This document shows, one piece after another, positions 46,497 to 57,995 of a stretch of DNA of 64,000 bases. The position numbers were made by a program, and so were the translations under genes. The stretch lies in the NCBI GenBank assembly GCA_001606155.1, contig LODT01000037.1:1302001-1366000 (forward strand), in the 5' to 3' direction. The notes beneath the pieces are model-generated. The model did not search any database. It was not told where the DNA came from and was given only the letters and a program-made list of their open reading frames with translations. Numbering within the stretch: the first letter of the stretch is position 1; every line of letters begins with the position of its first letter. The stretch comes from Tieghemostelium lacteum. Taxonomy: Eukaryota > Evosea > Eumycetozoa > Dictyosteliales > Raperosteliaceae.

Positions 46497-46820
46497 TTTA
46501 TAATTGTCTAAAGAATTCACATGAGTGTGGTGAAAATATTTTTTTTTTTTTTTTTTTAATTAATTTTTCGAAGATATGACCTTCTTCACATTTAATATAA
46601 TCCTAATAAAAAAAGATTCTAAATTTCTATTACCAAATTTTTATAGGAGAATTGATTGGAATATTTATATAAAAATATTTTTATAATTTAAATACAAATT
46701 TTTAAATGATCCTACATAGAAGAGTAAAAATTCCTAAAGGGGAAAAGTTTATTTTATTTAAAATATTGTTTTTATCTTAACAATTTTGAAAAAAAAACAT
46801 CACTGTGTATTTGATAGATA
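46497..46820. other. Intergenic, nothing recognisable
   Basis: AT-rich sequence with a run of about 19 T/A near 46540-46558. It contains the promoter of the USP-like gene and the 3' flank of the small minus-strand frame. No other feature is visible. Confidence 0.5.
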
Positions 46821-47051
46821 TTATTTACATTTTAGTTTTGTAAAATCTATATTATTAGCATCTATTATTTGGGTCTTCTCCTTATGAATATTGATATCAA
46901 CTCCTGTAGGATTATTATTTATAAAACGATGATATGTGGAATATCCCCATTCCCACCCACAGCTTTTATTAGGCTGACTTTGAAAGGAACATTTTATTTC
47001 AAATCTAAAAATTTCATTTAAAATAGCATCTAATGATTTTTGATTTTCCAT
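46821..47051 (-). CDS. Small hypothetical protein, 76 residues
   Basis: ATG-initiated frame whose base composition is clearly richer in G+C than the flanks, as in real genes here. The product has an amphipathic helix at the start ('SLDAILNEIFRFEIK'), a Cys/Trp-rich middle ('CGWEWGYSTYHRF') and a polar end. There is no signal peptide or known motif. It could be a complete small gene or the last exon of a decayed one. Without a homologue the call is weak. Confidence 0.4.
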   Translation of the reverse strand: MENQKSLDAILNEIFRFEIKCSFQSQPNKSCGWEWGYSTYHRFINNNPTGVDINIHKEKTQIIDANNIDFTKLKCK

Positions 47052-47468
47052 AATCTGATATTGTTATAGAATAATAAAAATTATAATAATAATTATAAAA
47101 ATTTTTTATTGTTATTTTTTCAAAATTAATATATTGTTATTTATTACAATTTTGTAAAATGAACATTTATTGTATTTTGTACTTTGTATTGATATTTGAA
47201 AAAAATCTCAACCCATTTCATGAATATGAAGAATAAATACCTATAGATATGTTTACTTATTACAATGAAATTTATTTTTTCCAATTAATTTTGAAATTCC
47301 AAAAAAGGAAAGAAATATTTTTTTTCAATCTAGTAATCTTTCGTAATAATTGGAAATTGATAGTTAATATATAAAGATTGAATTTTTTTTTTTGAAAATC
47401 TTTTACGTTCATTGTTTAATTAATATATCACTTATAGTATTATTAAATAGATTTAAAGAAATAATAAA
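47052..47468. other. Intergenic, nothing recognisable
   Basis: Very AT-rich, with repeated short T-runs and no coding potential. It should hold the divergent promoters of the small minus-strand frame and the CBS protein gene. Confidence 0.5.
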
Positions 47469-48654
47469 ATGTCACATATTGATAATAAGAGAAAAGTAAA
47501 CACAGCTACTGAAGAGAATGTTGACCATAAGAAATCAAAGGTCGAACAATTCCAAGATGTCAAGAGTGAGATTGGTAGACCATTGACACAACAAGGTGCC
47601 ATGAATTTTGATGGAATGGAATTCTTCCAGAAGTTAATTTGTACCAAAGCTATGAATATCCGTACTCGTGATGAAATTATCTTCTCTGCTAATAAAAGTG
47701 ACAAATTACATTTTGTATTCAAAGGTCTTTGTGAGAGAAGATTCCTTTCAGTTCCAGTTTTCCAAAAAACTGATAAAAAGAAATGGTATGGGTTCGTTGA
47801 CCTCTCTGATATCGTTCACTATGTAACTACCAACTTTGGTACAGAGAAATTCTCAATGGAGAAAGATTTCTGGAAATTGACTTCTGAAGAAGAGAAATTC
47901 AAAGCTTTAACTGTTAAAGATGTAATTTGTAAGTATTTTTTTTTGTTTTGTTTCAGATAATTTTAAATTTCAAATTAATGTACTAATTTAGAATGTTTTT
48001 TATTATTTGAAAATAGCATCACCATTCACTAAGGCAAACAAATACAATCCAATTACACAAAATTATTCATTGTATTCCGCATTTGAGATTTTTGCAAGAG
48101 ATCCAAATGTTCACAGAATTCCAATTTTGGATAACATGCATAATAGACATTTATTGTCTATCTTGACTCAATCCCAATTGATCAAGTATGTCTATGATAA
48201 CTTACCATTGCTTGGTTTGAAGAAGGATTTGTTGGTTAAGAATTTCCAAGGAGTCAATAGAGATGTAATCACAGTCAAAGATGATGTTCTAGCTATTGAT
48301 GCATTCAAGATTCTCGATCAAAAGGGTATCTCCGGTCTAGGTATCTTGAACCAAAAAGGACAGTTGATTGATACTCTATCCGTTAGAGATCTCAAAGGAA
48401 TGGCATTTGATGGTTCACTATTTTGGAAACTCTACAAACCTGTAGGTCAATTCCTAGAGTATATCAAGAATGATCAAACTACACTCAGACCACGTAATGC
48501 AGTTTGGGCATTAGAGACAGATACCTTTGAGACAGTCTTAACCAAGATTTACACTAACCAAATTCATCGTATCTTCATTGTTGATAACTTTGAAAGTAAG
48601 AAACCAATTGCAGTCATTGCTCTCTATGACCTATTGAATCAATTATTCCCATAG
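47469..48654 (+). CDS. Four-CBS-domain protein (AMPK-gamma-like layout)
   Basis: Exons 47469-47928 and 48017-48654 (88-bp intron, GTAAGT...AATAG) give 365 residues. After a charged leader, four CBS motifs are visible: about 75-125 ('RRFLSVPVF...GFVDLSDIVHY'), about 170-220 ('VHRIPILD...LLSILTQSQLI'), about 245-290 ('GISGLGILN...LIDTLSVRDL') and about 320-365 ('IHRIFIVDN...AVIALYDLL'). Two CBS pairs form Bateman modules that bind adenosine nucleotides, as in AMPK gamma/Snf4. It could be a gamma-like subunit or one of the stand-alone CBS proteins common in amoebae and plants. It is probably cytosolic. Confidence 0.85.
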
Positions 48655-48920
48655 AGTTTACCACTAAAAAGAAAAACAAATCATTATTGATTTCAACCAC
48701 ACACATACACTCAAAAAAAACTAAAAAAATAAAAAAATAAATCACATAATTTCACCCCATTATCACACATAATCCATATATATATTATCTAATAAAATTT
48801 ATTTAATTTTTTTTAGTATAATTGTATGTTGAATTTGATTAGGGTGAAAATTAAAATAAAAATAAAAAAAAGATTAAATTAAATTCATTATTTCAATCTT
48901 TTATTCACACCAATAAAGAA

Positions 48921-49534
48921 ATGAAATATTCTAATTTATTCTTAGTTTGTTTAATTTTAGGAATTATCTCTTCATGTTATTCTCAAAAATGTACTGCAAC
49001 TATTGAAGGTAACTCATTTGATCTATCACCTTTAATGAAAAGTTCAGGGTATGTTAATAAATAATTTTGAATCATTTAATTTTGAATACTTACTTTATTA
49101 TTAGTGATTCAGATTATTCCTATACAGATGATGCTGGAAATACATTTTATTTTAATTTATGTAATTATACAGTATCTAATCCTTGTGGAGGTTCAGACCA
49201 ACAAGTTTATGCTTATAAGATTGATGGTAAAACTCAGAAATGTTCTGTATTGGCAACTGATAAAGAGAGCTGGCAATTACATAATTATGATGGAGAAGAT
49301 GAAACTAGTGTAATCTTAGAATACAAAGGTGGTGACCAAATTAAGAAATTCTCCAAAGATCGTTATAAACTCTCTTACGTCTTCCATTGTGATAATTCCG
49401 TTGGTCCAGGTACTCCAACTATCTCTGAAATTGGTGAATATTCCCATGTTGTAGTTCATTGGACTTCTCAATATGGTTGCAGAAAATCATCATCTGATGA
49501 CAACTCAATCTTCCATATTAGTAAAAACTATTAA
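48921..49534 (+). CDS. Small secreted MRH/lectin-like protein
   Basis: Exons 48921-49048 and 49105-49534 (56-bp intron, GTATGT...TTAG) give 185 residues. The signal peptide is about 20 residues, ending 'SSCYSQ'. The mature part reads like a mannose-6-phosphate-receptor-homology domain: 'CTATIEGNSFDLSPLM' opening, 'YFNLCNYT', 'VYAYKIDG', a Cys at 'TQKCSVL', a 'RYKLSYVFHCD' strand and a closing 'VVVHWTSQYGC', with Cys spacing suited to three disulfides. Such soluble MRH-like proteins are numerous in dictyostelids. Sugar binding is not certain, because the Gln/Arg/Glu/Tyr binding set is only partly evident. Confidence 0.7.
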
Positions 49535-49705
49535 ACCACACTACCTTATATTTTACTAATCTAAAAATAAAAAAAATTAAAGAAGGGGAGATTGACACAT
49601 TAATGTGTTAATTACATTTTAAAGTTTATATTACTATATTTATTATTACCTTTGTTGTTGTTATTGTTGTTAATATATTATTACTATTTTTAAAATTTTT
49701 GAAAA

Positions 49706-52700
49706 CTATAAATTGGTTTGAGGTCTTTTTCTTAAACCTTGACCTAATTTGATTGCGTTTGCCAAAGCAGCAACAGGATCGGCACCAGATGCAATCTTTT
49801 TACTTTCATTTTTGGACATTTGAGTTTGTGATTGTTCTCTATCCTTTTCCAATTTCAAAAATATTTTTGAGAATTGACTGGCAAAGCTAAAGAGTGTACC
49901 AAAAAACTGTTGGCATGTAACAGTGGTAATCTGAGCTTTAGTATATCCAAAGAATTCCAGTGTTTTATAATAGGATTCCACTAATTTCTGTTGTTGTTCT
50001 TTTAGTGAACTGATATCATCTTCAGTCTTTGCAGACAATTGTTGACATACTTGATTTTTAAACTTTTGAATCACAGAATTATTATAAGAACATTCATTTA
50101 GAATATCCAATGCTTTCTGTGAGTGGTTCTTTGCGATATTAAATTGAGTTTCCAAGTCATTAAAATCAGTTTGAATGTCACTTATAGACAATTGAACTTG
50201 TTTCAAAGGTTCCAATTCCGATGCAATTTGACCAGTTTTAGGATACTTGTCTATGGAGACCTTAACAATGTAGTCTAATAGAGTCTGTTTACCATCAATA
50301 TCTTTGGTATTGGTAATGGCATCTAGAATCTCCAGGTTAAAACCATCAGCTTGACCTCTAGATGATCCACCATTCATGTAATTTCCAAGTACCAAAACAA
50401 TGCCAAAGAGTTTCTTGATATTATCGTTGGTTTTTGTCAACTCGATTGCAACTGAAAGTTTCTCTAAATTTGTTTTAATATTACTGTACATTTCCTGATA
50501 TTCCATAAGGAACAACCAAGAACTTAGACGTTCTCTCATAGCAGGGAACCCATACATCTCCAATATCCATCTTTCAGGTTTATCAAATTTCATTGGATCT
50601 ACTACATCTCCAACTGACGAGGACTTGATCAACTGATAATCTTGTTCAGAGGGTACATTTCCAATCAAAGTCTTCACCAATTCCTTATTGAGAATCTGTT
50701 GATCCAACTGATCTATAAAGTTCTTCAATTGTTCTGACCCTTGTGGAATCTTTGCTAACATGAATGCTATAGAATTGGATTTCTTAATATCAATAACCGA
50801 TATCAGTTTAACCTTCTCTGGTGTAACCGCCAATGATTGTCTACTTTCTTTATCAACTTCGCTCTCTTTTTTCTCCTTTTTCTTCTGACAAAACAAGTCT
50901 TCAAAATTTTTCTGATCAAAAGTGGGTTCCAAAACCTGATCCCAAAATGACTCTTGTCGGCCTGTGGGTGGTAAAATAATTCTCTTCCAATAGAGAGGTT
51001 TCATCTTATTACTTGGATTAATTGCTGGTTTGGTAGGTTGGACTGCACTAGGCCCAGCTGGGGCACCCTTCTTTCCACTAGGTGGAGGTGGAGGAGGAGG
51101 GGGTGGTGGGGGACCAGGAGGTGGAGGTGGAGGAGGTCCTCCGCTAACCTCCTCTATATTAGTACCAGCAGTACCTGTACTATCACTATTTGTAGTTGCA
51201 CTAGTAGCCTCCAAAGAATCTGGTGAAATTGCTTTAAAACTACTGCTATCCACTTTTTCAGAGATTTTAAAGATTGTAGAAGACTCTGCAAATGCCAATG
51301 TTGCAACTTGAGGTGGAAGATTCTCCTCAATAAACAATTTCAATCTCTTAATTTCCAACATGGACTTTTCAAAATCCTCATCCGAAACTGAAGTTGAACT
51401 AATAGCTGACTGGGTAGGACTTGTACCTGTAACAGCCACAGGATTAGTTTTCAGGTGATCCAACTCAAATTTCAATTTAATTTCAGCTTGTTGTAATCTT
51501 TGATTTTCAATATTCAAATCTGATACAGCTTGATCATAGTTCTTCTTATTTGCTAAAATTTGTGATTTTAATTCTTCAGCTAATTTAACCTCTTGAGAAA
51601 GTTGTTGTTCAATGACACCCATCTTCTTCTCCAGTTCGGATAACTTTTCTTTTTCCATTACTGTTGTTTTTAGGAATGACAAGTCAGCTGGATACTGTGT
51701 GTTCAAAGGTCCGAGATATCTCTGCATTGGATGACTATTTAAGAATATTCTGTCAGTTGAGGCCTCTCTTATCAACTGTTGACTGAGTTTAAGTTCCTCT
51801 TTGAGAATTGTAATCAGGGGTTGTTGAGCTTCATATTCAGTGACTTTTGCCTTTAGTCTCTTGGCAATAGCTTCCAATCTAGATGCCTTAGTTCTAAGAT
51901 TTACTCCACTGGTCGACTCATAGATTTCCAATTGAATTTGAAATTCATGTTGTGCAATATCTGTAAGTTCTCTAAGTTTCTCATGGAGACCCATATCACC
52001 AAATTTCTTTACCAATTTTGTAACTTTCTCATTGGATGGACATGTACCCAAAAGTACATTTATAAGAGTAAATGCATTAATCTTAGTCTCCAAATCACCA
52101 CTGTCCAATAACTTAATTATATTCTGATAAGCTTGTTTAGACTGACTCTGAGCAATTGATTTTGCAGCTATATGAATAGATTTAAAACCTTCTTCTTTTC
52201 GAAAATCGCAAAGTACAAAAAGTAACTCTAAAGCACCTCTGCAAACACCAACTACTGAACTGTCAACTAACGAAAACAACTGTTTAATCAACAATGGTGT
52301 CTTTGTAATAATATCCATACCACTAATATACTCTAAACATGCTCTCAATGCACCTAATGCATAAGTCTGTGTATTACCTTTGCTTGTACTAACCATTCTC
52401 AATATACCTTCCATACCATTTTGTTCAATAAATGATTCTGCAAATTCAGGTTCCTATTGATAATTTTTAATTAATATCAATATTCAATATTCTCCATATG
52501 CATTTATGTACCTACTTGTAATTTATATTTTAAATGAAATATTATATCTTTTTCATTGTTTTCCGATTCATTTAAAGCTTTAACCCATTTACTTGAACGA
52601 TAAGTTGGATTGAATTTTAATAAGAGTGATGACTCACCCATTTCAATTATATATTTAACAATTTGTTTGTTTTTTGATTCGTCACTACTGTGTGGCCAAT

Positions 52701-52974
52701 TCAAGTATTTCTTGGTTGACTCCACCTGTAGTATATAGTCATCTGAAAACTGTTCTGTGATACCAAATAATTGGCAAATGGCTAGAAATACTGTTCTATA
52801 GGAACTGTTTTGATCTAAATTGTAGGTTTTGGAACCAGTCTGTGTTTGCATAGTGGTAACATTGATAGAAGCTCTTGCTTGACTTCTAGTCAACGTACCT
52901 GATCCACCTGGTCCAAAGTTACCAGAGCTGGTATTATTAATGGGATCAACTTGAAATGTAATTGTCAAAATCAT
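49706..52974 (-). CDS. Diaphanous-related formin (GBD/FH3-FH1-FH2)
   Basis: Exons 52974-52516 and 52453-49706 (62-bp intron, GTAGGT...AATAG) give 1068 residues. Residues ~20-400 form the GTPase-binding and armadillo FH3 region ('MEGILRMVST' then 'YALGALRACLEYISG'). A coiled coil follows (~400-520), then a short FH1 (about 588-612) of poly-Pro/Gly, then FH2 (about 635-1020) with 'MKPLYWKRIILPP' and the hallmark 'VLGNYMNGGSSRGQADGF'. The C-terminus 'ALANAIKLGQGLRKR' resembles a DAD autoinhibitory motif. The protein nucleates and elongates actin filaments when released by Rho/Rac. The length is close to D. discoideum formins of the dDia2 type, but the exact orthologue is not assigned. Confidence 0.93.
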
Positions 52975-53251
52975 TGTCCCCTTTAATCAATACTCTGAGT
53001 GTGTGTCAAAAATGTTTTAAAGTAACTGACTTTACTCTAAGTGTGGTGTGTTTTCAATTTTAGATTTATAAAAAAAAAAAGAAAGATATTTTTCAAATAA
53101 ATTGTGGGGATAGAGAAATAAAAAAAAAAATAAAATCAATTTTCCGTTATTTTCATCGATACAAGCCGTAAACAGGTTTTTTTTTAATTTATAAACTTAA
53201 AATTAATCAATTGTTTGTTATGTTTTTGTAGAGGGTTAAATAGGCTCTATC

Positions 53252-53758
53252 ATGGAGGCCATAACCAATAATACAGAACTGGGAAAAGAGATAGAAGAAT
53301 ACAAAATTAAAGATAGAGAACTTTTTAAAAAAGCAAGTAAACTAAAGGAAAGATTAAGTGAAAGATTTTCATATGTAGAAAAGGAAATTGACTTTGCAGT
53401 GACTGTTAGAATCACTGTACTATTCCACTACTACTTGGAATTCACTTTACTACCATTGTACAATCGTACCTACAACACAGCTCACACCTATGAACAATTC
53501 AAAGAACACTATGTCTGTGATGCTCAAAGAATTGCCGGTACTCTCAGACTCGATAGAATAAGAGACTTTTTTAGAGACAGAAATCTAGATCTTCAATATA
53601 ATACAGCAACATTCGAAAGTAGAGTGGATGAATATGTAGAGGCAGTCAAGAACACTTATAATAGCAATACAAAGATTCAGATGTCGCTCAGGAAAATGTA
53701 TGACACTTTAGAATCTGTTATCCAACAAGTAACAGGGGACAAAACTTTTATTTTATAG
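53252..53758 (+). CDS. Hypothetical helical protein, 168 residues
   Basis: Single exon with a clear ATG and coding composition. The product is almost wholly alpha-helical and charged ('KIKDRELFKKASKLKERL', 'RIRDFFRDRNLDLQYN'), with a more hydrophobic middle ('VRITVLFHYYLEFTLLPLY') that is probably a buried helix and not a TM. There is no signal peptide. I do not recognise the family. It starts 277 bp from the formin start, divergently. Confidence 0.6.
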   Translation: MEAITNNTELGKEIEEYKIKDRELFKKASKLKERLSERFSYVEKEIDFAVTVRITVLFHYYLEFTLLPLYNRTYNTAHTYEQFKEHYVCDAQRIAGTLRLDRIRDFFRDRNLDLQYNTATFESRVDEYVEAVKNTYNSNTKIQMSLRKMYDTLESVIQQVTGDKTFIL

Positions 53759-54263
53759 GAAGAAATTAAACAATAACATTCCGAGTAGCGGACAAAAAGT
53801 AATATAACTGTACAGAAAACAATTATGTTAATACAGGAAACAATTATTAGAAAAATCTACCATCTAAAAAGATGAAAATAAAATAAATCCATTTATTGTT
53901 TATTCACCACAGAAGGTCAAGAAGGATATGTAACTTCCTATATCTGACTGAGTTCTGAGAGATGTGACTAGTTCAATAGAGGAAAAGATTAACAAGAACA
54001 CGTATTCTCAGAAGAGAAAATGAAAAGTTTGAATATGATGAACTAACGTGTATAGTTGAAATTGAGCAATTTCGCTGATGAAAAATGTGGAATGTGTAAG
54101 AAATACTCAAAACCTCAATCTAGTGTATTTCAGATGGTCTACAATGACACAAGAAAACCACTGCCACTCAAAAAAATTTTTGTATTAGCTTTTACTAGTA
54201 AGATTTAACAAATGTGATCTATGTCAGTTCAAATTTTTTTCTCATAACATTTTGATATTTAAA
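53759..54263. pseudogene. Intergenic region with decayed coding fragments
   Basis: No complete gene. Between ~53925 and 54215 the plus strand shows coding-like fragments in three different frames: about 20 residues ending at 54020, about 25 residues around 54000-54078 ('ENEKFEYDELTCIVEIEQF'), and about 50 residues around 54062-54210 that include a CxxC pair ('EKCGMCKKYSKPQSS'). The composition is gene-like, and the frame changes have no good splice sites. It is best read as a relic of a host gene. The rest is AT-rich. Confidence 0.4.
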
Positions 54264-54932
54264 ATGAGTTCACAAACTATTAACTATTCCTATTTGTTAA
54301 CCACAAGTCTTAACTCGCCATATAAAAAACTAACAGACCAACAGAATATTGTCTATCACTTTAGTATCACTGATGATATAATTGAGCCTATCTTAAAAGA
54401 CAAAAACAACTATACACCAACTATAAGATACTTCCAAGAGGAATATATTGACTCAAAAGACTTTAAACTAATGGCATCAGGTACTTGGGCAAAATATCAA
54501 GATGGGAAACTGGTTGTAAAGAAAACACAAAATTTAGGGGATGGATATTTGGCAATAAACCTTCTTAAAGAAGAAGAAGCAAAGACCACTATTTCCAAAG
54601 ATATGGTTCCTTATGCTTCTTTTTTCGTAAAGAGATATAAATTCTCTTTGGTTAATGACATTACTCTCTATATTGATTGTGCATTTTATGAAGATAAAGT
54701 TGCGCTATATGGATCAGCCAAAACTCTTGCTCGGGAATCAAATTTTTTAAAGCTTTGTGATCTCATCAGAGTTTATCAAAACCCAACAGCTGTGCAAAGA
54801 AAGATTATCCATTATTTATCACTTTCTAAGCGTGTTGATCTCCCATCTACATCTAAAAATGATTTAATATCCCCTCAACTCAAAGATTGTGACCCTTTTC
54901 AAGATGCATATTTTAATATAAAGATAAACTAA
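54264..54932 (+). CDS. CYTH/thiamine-triphosphatase-like protein, divergent
   Basis: Single exon, ATG at 54264, 222 residues. The order of conserved pieces follows the CYTH fold: 'NIVYHFSITDDIIEPIL' (first strand and helix), 'YFQEEYIDSKDFKLMASGTW' (family pattern Y-YDT-x-L-LM-x-W), 'DGKLVVKK' (the W-x-LK position), 'YASFFVKRYKFSL' (like 'VASFVTKR') and 'LYIDCAFYEDKVALYGSA' (like 'VDLDTADFGYAVGE'). The metal/phosphate-binding ExExK motif of the first strand is replaced by 'VYHFS', and the 'GE(V/I)E' acidic pair is not evident. A catalytically inactive or altered member is therefore likely (inference). Confidence 0.5.
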   Translation: MSSQTINYSYLLTTSLNSPYKKLTDQQNIVYHFSITDDIIEPILKDKNNYTPTIRYFQEEYIDSKDFKLMASGTWAKYQDGKLVVKKTQNLGDGYLAINLLKEEEAKTTISKDMVPYASFFVKRYKFSLVNDITLYIDCAFYEDKVALYGSAKTLARESNFLKLCDLIRVYQNPTAVQRKIIHYLSLSKRVDLPSTSKNDLISPQLKDCDPFQDAYFNIKIN

Positions 54933-55055
54933 TAAATAACAAAATAAAGATAAAATCTTAGTTACATTTCTCTTATATAAGAGTTAATTATAACCCACTC
55001 TGTTATTTTTTTCTATTTACAAGAGAAATAAAAAATATAATTTATTTACAATTAA

Positions 55056-56612
55056 TCAATTGTTTTGTGTTTTGTAGGATACCAAAACAAGGTTACGTGG
55101 AGATACAGAGGGGTTGAATAGAGGTATAATATAGGATTGAATAGATGGTGTATATTGTGAGAGATATAAATAACGGTCAACAAGAATTAATGATTCCAGT
55201 AATGGTGCCAAACAACTTCTAAGCATCAAAAATATAGATACTTTACTACTGAATCCTAGTTTTTGCACATTGTTGTATTGGGTATTGGCACTATTTTGAA
55301 AGGAATTAGATATTTGTATGTGTGGTTGTTGTTTTTTAATTCGAATTAAACATTGGTCTAGATAAGTTGAAAATGATTCATAGTGCTTTCTAGAGATTCC
55401 TCTAATTGATATATCATCACCTATATTCTCATCTCTCAAACACTTTTCTAAAATGGCTCTAAAATAGTAAGATTTAATATTAAATCTAAAGGAATCTATA
55501 TCTTGATCTGGTGCCTCACAAGATAGTTTTAAAGCAGCTTTAGACAATACAAAATCACTATTATCAACTTTCATTACATTGGACAGAAACTGATGTTGTT
55601 CTTGATTTTCAATCTTATAATAACAACATGATACATCTATAAGTGAGCCTATTCTACTATTTTTTACAAAATTTTCAATCATGTATTTTGGTAGTAGTCC
55701 ACAGGTGTGTAAGCCAATGAGTTGGTAGTTTTCACATTCCTTTTTTGATTTCATTTGGGATTCCAGTTCATTGATGATATCTGTTTGGTCATTTAGGTTT
55801 ACTATATACATTGGAGAAGACTCTATATCAAAGTCACGTGCATATTCATTTTGAATCTGTACTTTTTCATTTATAAACTTAGTTTTTAAATCCATGTCAT
55901 CTCCAATATTGTCATTCAAATATGACTGAGGTTTCTTTATAGTTGTATTCGACTGATGCAATTTGTTTACAATTCTTTGTTTTTCTATATAACTTTGACG
56001 GTTTTGAGCTTGTTGTAAACAGTGATTTGAGTAATCAATACCACTAATTTGGTAATTGAAATGGTGTGATAATACCAATGTCAGGTACCCTTCACCTGAC
56101 CCTATATCCACTAGTCTTCTAGGTGGATTTGAAATTAAAGATCCACTATTACATTCGTTTATAAATTCAGAGAATCTCAGAATCTCATGAATTTTCTTAC
56201 TGGACATTCCTCTAAATAGTGATGACATGTCTTTAAATTCCTTTACATCTGTAGATGTTAATTTCCATTCCTTATGTTTAGGTTCAGAATTTGGCATCGA
56301 CAATCGTTTAGATATATCAATAAAATCTTTTAATGATTTTGGCCATGATTCTCTAGTGAATGGACAATGATGGAATTGATATTGTTCTTGTTCATCTAAT
56401 TCCATTAGAGATGATCTCCATTCCACAGGTATCAACTGATTCCATATATCTCTAATAAAGAAATCAATTGCTCTTTCTGAATAGAGAAATGAAAATTCTC
56501 TAACAAACCTAATTAAATCATTTGTATACTCCTCTATTGTCTTATCTCGATAGTATTCTGGTGAGTTCCATTTATTATTTAATTGAAATTGACTTTTTAA
56601 TAAATCGTCCAT
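55056..56612 (-). CDS. METTL25/RRNAD1-type methyltransferase-like protein
   Basis: Single exon, 518 residues. The N-terminal helical region includes 'WRSSLMELDEQE' and 'SSLFRGMSSKKIHEI' (family: 'GMSPKKxHE'). The SAM-binding motif I is 'LVDIGSGEGYLTLVLSHHF' near residue 168. The family hallmark 'LIGLHTCGLLPKYMI' lies near 298, followed by 'LIDVSCCYYKI'. A C-terminal helical segment completes the domain. The METTL25 family includes METTL25B/RRNAD1; its members are SAM-dependent enzymes, with METTL25 relatives linked to ribosome or RNA modification. The substrate here is not known. It is convergent with the CYTH-like gene (123 bp apart). Confidence 0.85.
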   Translation of the reverse strand: MDDLLKSQFQLNNKWNSPEYYRDKTIEEYTNDLIRFVREFSFLYSERAIDFFIRDIWNQLIPVEWRSSLMELDEQEQYQFHHCPFTRESWPKSLKDFIDISKRLSMPNSEPKHKEWKLTSTDVKEFKDMSSLFRGMSSKKIHEILRFSEFINECNSGSLISNPPRRLVDIGSGEGYLTLVLSHHFNYQISGIDYSNHCLQQAQNRQSYIEKQRIVNKLHQSNTTIKKPQSYLNDNIGDDMDLKTKFINEKVQIQNEYARDFDIESSPMYIVNLNDQTDIINELESQMKSKKECENYQLIGLHTCGLLPKYMIENFVKNSRIGSLIDVSCCYYKIENQEQHQFLSNVMKVDNSDFVLSKAALKLSCEAPDQDIDSFRFNIKSYYFRAILEKCLRDENIGDDISIRGISRKHYESFSTYLDQCLIRIKKQQPHIQISNSFQNSANTQYNNVQKLGFSSKVSIFLMLRSCLAPLLESLILVDRYLYLSQYTPSIQSYIIPLFNPSVSPRNLVLVSYKTQNN

Positions 56613-56714
56613 TTCCTCGATATCTTTATCACAAAAAACTAAAATGAGAGGGGAAAAAATTTGAAATTTACAATTTATTAGGATTAATGAAATGAGTTAT
56701 GAAAAGTTGAGAAA

Positions 56715-57670
56715 TTAGATTGAATCTGTAGGTTTGATATATCTATTAAATGGTTTTTTTGAATTTTTGTGATTGTGTTGGTGTTCTTTAGATGATGTAG
56801 ATGAACTAGTGGATGAAAATGAAGATGTTGAAGATGAAGGTGAGAAATTACATGGTTGGAAATTGGAATAGGAATTGGGTATTGGATATTGAATTTGTGA
56901 GTGAGATGTAGTAGGTTGAGGTGTATATATTGGAGATGAATGGTGATGTCCTGGAATGGTAATATGAAATTTCTTTAATTGAGATTTTAGAATTGCAATC
57001 TCAAGTAACAAACGTTCATTCTCCACTTTAAACACAGCACTATCTACATTATTATTATTGATATGGTTGCGTTGTTCTCTAATCTCAGTTAGATAGAGTT
57101 GATTTTCTTCTCTGAGATCCTTGTTTTCTCTGGATAGAGATTCAACCAATATTGATCTGTACCATCAAAACCATGGTTGGGTACATTTGAGTACCCACTC
57201 AATAGCATTTGGAGACATTGATATAATTTATCATTGTCAATTTGAAATGAATCTTTTAGTTCCTTTAATGTGAGTTTTAATAGTTGACACTCTGATCTTA
57301 ATTGAGAAATTTCCATAGCAATATCACAATTACAATTAGCCCTAGTACTGCTAACCATAGGTGAATCATTATCAATAAATGGTGTTGGGATATATAGTCC
57401 ACTTCCACCACCACCAGTATCTTCAATTTCACCTATATTAACTCCACAACCACTATGTGTACCTTGAGGTTGTTTCTGAGTAATTTCAATGCCACCACTA
57501 CTCTCTAGATCTGTTAATGGTTCAATAATTACCTCTATTTTATATTTTTCTAAAAATGATCTAAATAATTCCTTTACAAATACAATAGTCAATATATTTA
57601 ATAAATATATTCCTCTTAATTAATTATTTACTTTTAAATAATTTAAAAGTTTCTTTACAAATTTAAACAT
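56715..57670 (-). CDS. Coiled-coil protein, unrecognised
   Basis: Best model: exon 1 57670-57632 (13 codons, 'MFKFVKKLLNYLK'), exon 2 57571-57195, exon 3 57129-56715, 276 residues. The first intron is 60 bp and canonical (GTAAAT...AAAG). The second junction is uncertain. A change of frame near 57130-57195 needs either a 65-nt intron (GTACTC...CCAG), a 38-nt one, or a true frameshift. The product has an N-terminal helix, a Gly-rich loop, a coiled coil with leucine heptads ('SECQLLKLTLKELK', 'ENKDLREENQLYL') and a Ser-rich, His-containing C-terminal tail. No known domain is evident. Confidence 0.55.
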
Positions 57671-57995
57671 TTGCTTCTCAATTTATTTCAAAGGAGAAGG
57701 AAAAAAGAGTATATATTAGACTCTTCTAAATGTTTTACAATATTTGGAAAACTAGTTAAACCATCATCTATACTATTTGATATAAAATTTTTATTTTTTT
57801 TTGGTTTAGTAGATCTTCGGCTTGTACAGATACTCTCACCATTGGTTGGTTAAAATTTTAACAAAGATGTATTCGAGGTGATTACCTAATAAATTTACAT
57901 TCTTTTTTAAATATAGAGTTGATTCAAATTTGAAGTAATAGAATTTTAAAATTTCAAATTCATTTTGAGTTTTAAAAAAAAGGAGGGAAAACACA
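57671..57995. other. Divergent promoter region
   Basis: About 325 bp between the first exon of the coiled-coil gene and the APC2 start. It is AT-rich. A minus-strand stretch (57720-57860) is stop-free for ~45 codons but has no ATG or splice partner, so I do not call an exon. Nothing else is visible. Confidence 0.4.

Noticed and set aside
57157-57194. 38-nt intron in the coiled-coil gene
   Set aside because: It keeps frame, but it is shorter than any supported intron here and GC-rich. The 65-nt alternative fits better.
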